A stretch of DNA of 6,045 nt, from positions 1 to 6,045 of the forward strand of contig WOZN01000109.1 of the NCBI GenBank assembly GCA_011620245.1, in the 5' to 3' direction. Made by a program: the position numbers and the translations under genes. Below, one piece after another: positions 6,005 to 6,045 of this stretch (the first letter of the stretch is position 1; each line of letters starts with the position of its first letter). A model generated the notes under the pieces. The model saw only the letters and a list, made by a program, of their open reading frames with translations, was not told the DNA's origin and did no database searches. Source of the DNA: Acidovorax sp. (lineage in GTDB: Bacteria; Pseudomonadota; Gammaproteobacteria; Burkholderiales; Burkholderiaceae_C).

Positions 6005-6037
6005 ATGGGATGAACTCAGCCCGAACGGATGGGATGA
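5991..6037. repeat. 24-bp tandem direct repeat
   Basis: The unit beginning CTCAGCCCGAACGG and ending ATGGGATGAA occupies 5991-6014 and is repeated at 6015-6037 with all 23 bases matching before the copies diverge. The first copy overlaps the right arm of the inverted repeat, so the second is a partial arm without the TTCGACAGG part. The doubled unit suggests slippage or unequal recombination at the edge of the element. Confidence 0.9.
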
Positions 6038-6045
6038 GATATCTG

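Noticed and set aside
5991..6037. Tandem repeats at the right edge as a CRISPR array
   Set aside because: The two units abut without spacers and belong to a dispersed intergenic repeat family.

Overview
This GC-rich window carries six genes, all on the minus strand. It looks like a chromosomal segment of a betaproteobacterium, most likely Burkholderiales, family Comamonadaceae (Acidovorax-like). That placement rests on the AspRS sequence, on the gene order FmdB / DUF502 / aspS / nudB, and on intergenic copies of a repeat with the core CTTCGACAGGCTCAG that I associate with such genomes. The family-level call is an inference from memory of related sequences, not a database result.

Layout in the direction of transcription (right to left). 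At 5840-6045 there is a non-coding region with a compound inverted and tandem repeat. It is followed by a U-rich leader and a GTG-started sodium:solute symporter (4394-5839). An 82-nt gap (4312-4393) holds a 13-bp tandem repeat, a short inverted repeat and a perfect TATAAT box. Then comes a tight group: an FmdB-type zinc-ribbon protein (3961-4311), a DUF502 membrane protein (3326-3952) and aspartyl-tRNA synthetase aspS (1447-3285). A clear intrinsic terminator (1396-1420) closes that group. Beyond it lies a second pair with a 4-bp ATGA overlap: a dihydroneopterin-triphosphate Nudix hydrolase, nudB (814-1311), and an endonuclease/exonuclease/phosphatase-family protein (68-817). The last 67 bases, at the left edge, are AT-richer and hold no gene I can confirm.

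Functionally the window is mostly housekeeping. AspRS charges tRNA, and its sequence (His32, Gly83) predicts the non-discriminating form that also makes Asp-tRNA(Asn) for GatCAB amidotransfer. NudB acts in folate synthesis. FmdB and DUF502 are conserved but poorly characterised neighbours of aspS. The symporter is an uptake system of unknown substrate.

I found no CRISPR array, tRNA or rRNA gene, transposase, phage gene, toxin-antitoxin pair or defence system, and nothing that I would call a new biological system. The points most worth a second look are the predicted tRNA specificity of AspRS, a short insertion in AspRS, the symporter start site with its overlapping mini-ORF, and the compound repeat at the right edge. 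Long open frames on the plus strand opposite aspS and the symporter are shadows of GC-rich coding sequence.
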